From Bacillota bacterium (GTDB lineage Bacteria; Bacillota; Clostridia; Lachnospirales; Bianqueaceae), in assembly GCA_017474705.1 (NCBI GenBank), contig JAFVHC010000237.1:1-7986 (forward strand): a stretch of 7,986 nt of DNA. The letters run 5' to 3'. The position numbers and the translations under genes were made by a program. Numbering within the stretch: position 1 is the stretch's first letter; each line of letters begins with the position of its first letter. This document shows positions 1 through 4,242 of this stretch, in pieces. The notes under the pieces were generated by a model, which searched no databases, was not told the DNA's origin, and saw nothing but the letters and a program-made list of their open reading frames with translations.

Positions 1-212
1 GCGATACCGGTTCTCCTGAAGTGCAGATCGCGCTTCTGACCGAGCGTATCAACCACCTTACCGAGCATCTGAAGACCCACAAAAAGGATCATCATTCCCG
101 TCGTGGTATGCTGATGCTGGTCGGCCAGCGCCGTGGTATGCTGAACTACCTGCGCAGCAAGGACATCGAGGCATATCGTACTCTGATCGCCAGACTGGGT
201 ATCAGAAGATAA
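1..212 (+). CDS. rpsO: 30S ribosomal protein S15, 5'-truncated
   Basis: This is the C-terminal part of ribosomal protein S15, a primary 16S rRNA-binding protein that helps build the central domain (platform) of the 30S subunit. The window opens inside the gene: the first complete codon is GAT at position 3, and 69 residues remain of a family that is usually 88-89 long, so about 19-20 N-terminal residues lie outside. Visible hallmarks are DTGSPEVQ, the loop THKKDHHSRRG that carries the rRNA-contacting His, Asp and Ser residues known for this family, then GQRRGMLNYL and the terminal LGIRR. The GTG at position 21 is an internal valine codon, not a start. The gene ends with TAA and a strong terminator follows 12 bp later. 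The rpsO-pnp order is widespread in bacteria. Identification is secure. Confidence 0.97.
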   Translation, partial: DTGSPEVQIALLTERINHLTEHLKTHKKDHHSRRGMLMLVGQRRGMLNYLRSKDIEAYRTLIARLGIRR

Positions 213-224
213 TTTTCGGGTATC

Positions 225-265
225 AAGAGCGGACAATTCTATGTTCGCTCTTCTTTTGGTTTTTT
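225..265 (+). terminator. Intrinsic terminator after rpsO
   Basis: An 11-bp stem pairs 225-235 (AAGAGCGGACA) with 242-252 (TGTTCGCTCTT). It contains one G-T wobble and closes a 6-base loop (ATTCTA). A T-rich run follows, ending in six T residues at 260-265. The arrangement is that of a rho-independent terminator placed 12 bp after the rpsO stop. The T-run is interrupted (CTTTTGG before the final T6), so termination may be incomplete and allow read-through into pnp. That is inference. Confidence 0.85.
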
Positions 266-353
266 GCGCGATCAAAGCGCAGCAAAGAAGCCGCGGCGGA
301 TGGCCGCTGCGCGCTTGTGTTGGTAGTTTGTTGTTAAGGAGAAAAGGTAAAAA
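266..353 (+). promoter_or_regulatory. Structured 5' leader of pnp with ribosome binding site
   Basis: This spacer contains GC-rich self-complementary segments. GCGCAGC at 277-283 can pair with GCTGCGC at 306-312. GGC at 295-297 can stack inside by pairing with GCC at 303-305, leaving an 11-base bulge. An alternative local hairpin pairs GCGGC 293-297 with GCCGC 303-307. The ribosome site AAGGAGA (336-342) lies in an unstructured T/A-rich stretch before the ATG at 354. I see no convincing -35/-10 pair here, so pnp may depend on read-through from rpsO or on a weak promoter. In E. coli the rpsO-pnp leader is a stem-loop cut by RNase III and used by PNPase for autoregulation. A similar role here is inference from gene order and foldability only. 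Confidence 0.45.
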
Positions 354-2633
354 ATGGTAAAAGTATTTGAAATGGAAGTCGCGGGCCGCAAGCTGCGCGC
401 CGAGATCGGCAAAGTCGCAGAGCAGGCCAATGGCGCCGCATGGATGTCCTATGGAGATACGGTCGTCCTGTCCACCGCCACCGCGTCCGAAAAGCCCAGA
501 GATGGTATCGATTTCTTCCCTCTGGCAGTTGATTACGAAGAGAGACTGTATTCCGTCGGCAAGATCCCTGGGAGCTTCATCAAGCGTGAAGGCCGTCCTA
601 CGGAAAATGCCATCCTCACAGCCCGCTGCATCGATCGTCCGATGCGCCCGCTGTTCCCGAAAGATTATCGCAACGATGTAGCGCTGGTCAACACCGTCCT
701 GTGTGTCGATCAGGACTGCTCTCCTGAGATCCTGGCCATGGTCGGATCCTCCGTCGCTGTTTCCATCTCCGACATCCCCTTCGACGGTCCGATCGCTGCT
801 GTTTCCGTCGGTCTGGTCGATGGCGAGTTGGTCATCAACCCCACTTCTGCACAGCGCGAAGTCAGCGATCTGAACCTGACCGTTGCCTCCACCGCTGAAA
901 AGGTCGTCATGATCGAAGCCGGCGCGAATGAAGTCCCGGAAGAGAAAATGATCGAAGCGATCTTCCTTGCCCATGAGCAGAACCAGAAGATCGTCGAGTG
1001 GATCAAGGGCATCGTCGCCGAGGTCGGCCGCGAGAAGCATGCCTATGAAGAGCATGTGGTGCCTGAATATGTATTTGACAAACTGAAGGAAGTCGTTCCT
1101 CCGGCACGTATGGAAGAAGCGGTATTTGCTGATGAGAAGCAGGTCCGTGACGCGAATATCGCACTGGTCACTGCTGATTTCGAAGCTGCCATCGCAGAAA
1201 TGCCGGAAGAAGAGCAGGAGAAGTTCCTGCCTTTCGTGGACGAAGCCATCTATCAGTATCAGAAGAAGACCGTCCGCAAGATGATCAAAGAAGACGGAAA
1301 GCGTCCTGACGGCCGTTCCTTCACCGAGATCCGTCCGCTGTCCGCCGAGATCGATCTGCTGCCGCGTACCCATGGTTCCGGTATGTTCAAGCGCGGTCAG
1401 ACCCAGGTCCTTACGGTCGCCACTCTTGGCGCTCTGTCCGATCAGCAGCGTCTGGACGGCCTGGACGATCTGGAAGTGTCCAAACGTTATATCCATCACT
1501 ATAATTTCCCGTCCTTCTCCGTCGGAGAGACCCGCAGTTCCCGCGGCCCCGGCCGTCGTGAGATCGGGCATGGCGCTCTGGCAGAGCGTGCTCTGGTACC
1601 TGTCCTGCCCAGTGAAGAAGAGTTCCCGTACGCGATGCGTCTGGTCTCCGAAGTCCTGAGCTCCAACGGTTCCACCTCTCAGGGTTCCATCTGCGCCAGC
1701 ACTCTGGCTCTGATGGCCGCCGGTGTTCCGATCAAGGCTCCGGTCGCCGGTATCTCCTGCGGTCTTGTCACCGGTGAGACGGATGATGATTTCATCCTGC
1801 TGACCGATATCCAGGGCCTTGAGGACTTCTTCGGCGATATGGACTTCAAAGTCGCCGGTACAAAGAAGGGTATCACCGCGATCCAGATGGATATCAAAGT
1901 CCACGGCCTGACTCGTGCCATCATCGAAGGTGCGATCGCCCGTACCCGTGAAGCCCGCGAGTACATCCTGGATGAGATCATGCTGCCTTGCATCTCCGAG
2001 CCGCGTGCATCCGTCTCCGAATATGCTCCGAACATCTACCAGACCAAGATCCCGGTCGACAAGATCGGTGAAGTCGTAGGTCCGAAGGGCAAGATGATCA
2101 ACAAGATCATCGACGAGACCGGCGTCAAGATCGATATCGAGGACGATGGTTCCGTTTATGTCCTGGGCAACGATGAGGCGATGGCCCTTAAGGCGATCTC
2201 CATCATCGAGAGCATCGCTAAAGAGATCCAGATGGATGAGATCTACAATGCCAAGGTCGTGCGTCTGGCTGATTTCGGCGCGTTCGTAGAACTGTGCCCG
2301 GGTAAGGATGCCCTGCTGCATAATTCCCAGATCAGCAACGAATACGTCGAAAAGGCGGAAGACGTGCTGAAGATCGACGACGAGATCATGGTCAAGGTCA
2401 TCGGTATCGAAGTCGATAAGCAGAGCGGCAAGTCCAAGGTCAAGGTCTCCCATAAGGTCCTGCTGCCTCCTAAGGAAGGCGCAGAAGAGGGCGAAGGCGA
2501 GCGCAGACCGCGTAACAACGACCGTCCGCGCCGTGAGCGCAGCAATAACTATCGCAACGACCGACGCAGTGAGGAGCGTAAAGAGAACTCCGACAAGCCG
2601 CGCCGCCGTTTCGACAAGAATGACCGCGCATGA
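354..2633 (+). CDS. pnp: Polyribonucleotide nucleotidyltransferase (PNPase)
   Basis: PNPase is a cytoplasmic 3'-5' phosphorolytic exoribonuclease that uses phosphate to release nucleoside diphosphates during mRNA decay, and it can also add tails. It normally works as a ring-shaped trimer. The 759 residues show the full domain order: first RNase PH core (about 1-145, with FFPLAVDYEERLY), helical linker (about 150-310), second RNase PH core (about 315-550), KH domain (about 560-620, GPKG at 576-579), S1 domain (about 627-702) and a basic Arg/Asn/Asp-rich tail (about 715-759). Catalytic residues in GLEDFFGDMDFKVAGT are D491, D497 and K499, matching E. coli D486, D492 and K494. RTHGSGMFKRGQTQ and SNGSTSQGS form the phosphate-site region. 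The FFRR constriction loop of E. coli reads FIKR (75-78). Family members are usually about 700-730 residues, and the excess is the tail. The ATG at 354 follows AAGGAGA and begins the conserved N-terminus. The stop overlaps the next start. Confidence 0.98.
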   Translation: MVKVFEMEVAGRKLRAEIGKVAEQANGAAWMSYGDTVVLSTATASEKPRDGIDFFPLAVDYEERLYSVGKIPGSFIKREGRPTENAILTARCIDRPMRPLFPKDYRNDVALVNTVLCVDQDCSPEILAMVGSSVAVSISDIPFDGPIAAVSVGLVDGELVINPTSAQREVSDLNLTVASTAEKVVMIEAGANEVPEEKMIEAIFLAHEQNQKIVEWIKGIVAEVGREKHAYEEHVVPEYVFDKLKEVVPPARMEEAVFADEKQVRDANIALVTADFEAAIAEMPEEEQEKFLPFVDEAIYQYQKKTVRKMIKEDGKRPDGRSFTEIRPLSAEIDLLPRTHGSGMFKRGQTQVLTVATLGALSDQQRLDGLDDLEVSKRYIHHYNFPSFSVGETRSSRGPGRREIGHGALAERALVPVLPSEEEFPYAMRLVSEVLSSNGSTSQGSICASTLALMAAGVPIKAPVAGISCGLVTGETDDDFILLTDIQGLEDFFGDMDFKVAGTKKGITAIQMDIKVHGLTRAIIEGAIARTREAREYILDEIMLPCISEPRASVSEYAPNIYQTKIPVDKIGEVVGPKGKMINKIIDETGVKIDIEDDGSVYVLGNDEAMALKAISIIESIAKEIQMDEIYNAKVVRLADFGAFVELCPGKDALLHNSQISNEYVEKAEDVLKIDDEIMVKVIGIEVDKQSGKSKVKVSHKVLLPPKEGAEEGEGERRPRNNDRPRRERSNNYRNDRRSEERKENSDKPRRRFDKNDRA

Positions 2634-3133
2634 TCCGTTTTGAAAAAGTTACTGCAGAGCAGTATGTAGAGGACCGTCGTAAGCGCAGCTCGTCTGTGCC
2701 GGACGGTCCCTCTCTGTTACAGGAATATGCATCCATCAGCATGCCAAAGCGCAGTACCCGGTATTCTGCCGGATATGACATCCGTACTCCGTTCGGATTC
2801 GCGCTGTGGCCGGGGCAGTCTCTTGTGGTGCCCACCGGCCTCAGAGCCGTCATGGAGCCGGATATGTGGCTCGGTCTGTACATCCGGTCCAGTCTGGGGT
2901 TCAAGTATGGCATCCGGCTGGTCAATTCCACAGCCGTGATCGATGCGGATTACGCGGGAGCGGCCAATCAAGGCCATCTCATGGTCGGGATCTACAATGG
3001 AGGACAGAAGGTCCTGCGTCTGGAAGCAGGAGATGCGTTCGCGCAGGGGATCTTCCAGAAATACTATATCACCGATGATGATGCGCCGAAGGACCAGGTC
3101 CGGATCGGCGGTTTCGGGTCGACAAATGGATAA
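2630..3133 (+). CDS. dut: dUTP diphosphatase (trimeric dUTPase family)
   Basis: dUTPase hydrolyses dUTP to dUMP and pyrophosphate, keeping uracil out of DNA and supplying dUMP for thymidylate synthesis. The 167 residues carry all five motifs of the homotrimeric family in order: AGYDI (47-51), RSSLG (86-90), AVIDADY (102-108, with the catalytic Asp expected at D105), GDAFAQG (134-140) and the P-loop-like RIGGFGSTN (158-166). Motif 4 differs from the common GDRIAQL form, because the Arg after GD is Ala. The N-terminus is about 20 residues longer than in the E. coli enzyme. The ATG at 2630 overlaps the pnp stop as ATGA and no good ribosome site precedes it, so translation is probably coupled to pnp. 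The next in-frame Met (residue 38) would leave only 8 residues before motif 1. dCTP deaminase belongs to the same fold, but the ID-x-DY and GGFGST motifs favour dUTPase. A terminator follows directly. Confidence 0.9.
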   Translation: MIRFEKVTAEQYVEDRRKRSSSVPDGPSLLQEYASISMPKRSTRYSAGYDIRTPFGFALWPGQSLVVPTGLRAVMEPDMWLGLYIRSSLGFKYGIRLVNSTAVIDADYAGAANQGHLMVGIYNGGQKVLRLEAGDAFAQGIFQKYYITDDDAPKDQVRIGGFGSTNG

Positions 3134-3140
3134 ATAATGG

Positions 3141-3172
3141 AACAGCCATCTATGCAGGATGGCTGTTTTTTT
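3141..3172 (+). terminator. Intrinsic terminator after dut
   Basis: A perfect 10-bp stem pairs AACAGCCATC (3141-3150) with GATGGCTGTT (3158-3167) around a 7-base loop. It runs into seven consecutive T residues (3166-3172). It starts 7 bp after the dut stop codon and is a textbook rho-independent terminator, closing the pnp-dut unit. The opposite strand lacks a comparable T-run, so it is probably one-directional. Confidence 0.95.
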
Positions 3173-3310
3173 GTTGATCTGCACGGACCGGATCCTTACA
3201 GTTTGTTTCATCTGGGTCCACATTGAGAAAGATACCGTCGTAGTAATACGAACCACCGCGGGAACGAGACAAAATATGCGAATATATGTTCTTGTTTGCA
3301 CACTTTCATA
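3173..3310. other. Non-coding spacer between dut terminator and uppP promoter
   Basis: I find no supportable gene here. The segment just after the terminator (3173-3270) has mixed composition, and the part nearest the promoter is AT-rich. Short reading frames cross it on both strands, but they lack ribosome sites, run over the terminator or promoter, and match no family I recognise. The only motif of note is the LexA-like palindrome at 3279-3292. Confidence 0.6.
3279..3292. promoter_or_regulatory. LexA (SOS) box-like palindrome, tentative
   Basis: CGAATATATGTTCT closely resembles the Gram-positive LexA/DinR operator CGAAC-N4-GTTCG. The right half GTTC is intact and the spacing is correct. 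The left half reads GAAT instead of GAAC, and the last base is T rather than G. It lies 18 bp upstream of the -35 hexamer of the uppP promoter rather than overlapping it, which is not the usual repressor position. In an AT-rich spacer such a match can occur by chance. Confidence 0.25.
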
Positions 3311-3339
3311 TTTACAAAAACGGAATATTGTGGTATAAT
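3311..3339 (+). promoter_or_regulatory. Sigma-A-type promoter of the uppP-ftsK-fhs unit
   Basis: The -35 hexamer TTTACA (3311-3316, one mismatch to TTGACA) and a perfect -10 TATAAT (3334-3339) are separated by 17 bp. An extended -10 TGG (3331-3333) directly precedes TATAAT. The expected transcript start is near 3346, giving a leader of only about 30 bases before the uppP start at 3379. This is the strongest promoter-like sequence in the window, and it lies after the dut terminator, as expected for a new transcription unit. Confidence 0.88.
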
Positions 3340-3363
3340 CATAAAAAAATATCGGCTTTTATC

Positions 3364-3370
3364 AAGGGAG
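3364..3370 (+). promoter_or_regulatory. uppP ribosome binding site (decides start)
   Basis: AAGGGAG sits 8 bases before the ATG at 3379. The reading frame stays open upstream to 3286, but an upstream start there would place the promoter inside the coding region. This site therefore fixes the start at 3379. Confidence 0.85.
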
Positions 3371-3378
3371 CATATTCC

Positions 3379-4230
3379 ATGGAAAAAATATCCATCCTGC
3401 ATGCCATCATCATGGGCATCGTACAGGGTCTTACCGAATTTTTACCCATCTCCAGTTCCGGTCATCTGGTACTGGCAAAATTCCTGCTGCGGGCCGATCT
3501 TGGCGCGAATTCCGCCTTCTTTGAAGTCCTGCTGCACATCGGCACCCTCATTGCGGTCTGCTGCGTTTATTGGAAGGACGTCTGGAGCCTCATCAAGGAG
3601 TTCTTCATTCTTATCAGGGATCTGTTCCGTTATTTCAAAGATAAGAAGGCCATCGAAATGTACCCGGAGCGCAAAATGCTGCTGCTGGTACTCGTGGCTT
3701 CAGCGCCCACGGCCATTCTTGGTCTTATCATCGAAAAGACGCTGGCCGATGTCTTCATGGGGTCTGTACTGGCGGTCGGCCTTGCGCTGCTCATTACAGC
3801 TGCGATCCTTATTTTATCCGCCCGTATCCCGGAAGGACGCAAACAGCTCAAGGGCATCAAGTATTCCGATGCGCTTTTCATCGGATTTGTACAAGGGCTT
3901 GCGGTTACACCTGGTATCTCCCGGTCCGGTTCTACCATCGTTTCCGGCCTGTGTTCCGGTCTGAAGAAGGAATTCGCCGTTCGGTTTTCTTTTCTCATTT
4001 CACTGCCCGCCATCGCAGGAGCCATGCTGCTGTCATTGAAGGACCTGTCCGGACAGGATATCGCCATGAACGGCCTTGCGTACTTTATTGCGCTGATCTT
4101 TTCAGCGGCGGTGGGGTACGTCTGCATCCGGTGGATGCTCAAACTCTTGAAAAAGAATAAGTTGTATTATTTCGGTTATTACTGCGCGATCATCGGCATC
4201 GTCGCTGTGATCACCGGCTTGTTTATGTAA
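3379..4230 (+). CDS. uppP: Undecaprenyl-diphosphatase (UppP/BacA)
   Basis: This integral membrane enzyme removes a phosphate from undecaprenyl diphosphate, giving the lipid carrier used for peptidoglycan and other envelope polymers. Extra copies are known to give bacitracin resistance. The 283 residues are of usual family length (about 265-290) and mostly hydrophobic, with several membrane helices. The first signature is QGLTEFLPISSSGHL (16-30), holding Q16-xxx-E20, the serine cluster and H29, equivalent to E. coli E17/E21 and H30. The second is PGISRSGST (178-186) with R182, equivalent to R174. A second QGL at 172-174 reflects the family's inverted internal repeat. The start at 3379 is chosen over an upstream in-frame start because of AAGGGAG, the promoter position and the family N-terminus. 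ftsK begins 12 bp after the stop with no terminator between. Identification is secure. Confidence 0.97.
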   Translation: MEKISILHAIIMGIVQGLTEFLPISSSGHLVLAKFLLRADLGANSAFFEVLLHIGTLIAVCCVYWKDVWSLIKEFFILIRDLFRYFKDKKAIEMYPERKMLLLVLVASAPTAILGLIIEKTLADVFMGSVLAVGLALLITAAILILSARIPEGRKQLKGIKYSDALFIGFVQGLAVTPGISRSGSTIVSGLCSGLKKEFAVRFSFLISLPAIAGAMLLSLKDLSGQDIAMNGLAYFIALIFSAAVGYVCIRWMLKLLKKNKLYYFGYYCAIIGIVAVITGLFM

Positions 4231-4232
4231 TT

Positions 4233-4237
4233 GGAGG
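4233..4237 (+). promoter_or_regulatory. ftsK ribosome binding site (decides start)
   Basis: GGAGG lies 5 bases before the ATG at 4243 and directly after the uppP stop. A TTG at 4231 is in frame but lies upstream of this site and has no Shine-Dalgarno sequence of its own, so the ATG at 4243 is the better start. Confidence 0.85.
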
Positions 4238-4242
4238 AAAAA

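Noticed and set aside
3249..3265. Possible T-box-like element (ACCACCGCGG resembles the T-box core)
   Set aside because: The conserved GGTGG-ACCGCG order is absent, no specifier stem or downstream antiterminator/terminator pair is visible, and uppP is not an amino-acid gene.
2717..3301. Long antisense open frame (194 codons) opposite dut and the terminator
   Set aside because: It lies opposite a well-supported dUTPase, runs through the dut terminator and spacer, has no convincing ribosome site and resembles no family I know. It is best read as a shadow of GC-rich coding.
3296..3324. Second promoter with TTGCAC as -35
   Set aside because: No acceptable -10 hexamer lies at the right spacing, and the TTTACA/TATAAT pair just downstream is far better.
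3286..3378. N-terminal extension of uppP by 31 residues
   Set aside because: The promoter (3311-3339) and ribosome site (3364-3370) lie inside it, and the family N-terminus begins at the ATG at 3379.
3208..3402. Short minus-strand frame across the uppP promoter region
   Set aside because: It has no ribosome site, no recognisable domain, and it overlaps the uppP promoter and the first codons of uppP.
4231..4242. TTG start for ftsK four codons upstream of the ATG
   Set aside because: The GGAGG ribosome site falls between the TTG and the ATG and is correctly spaced only for the ATG at 4243.
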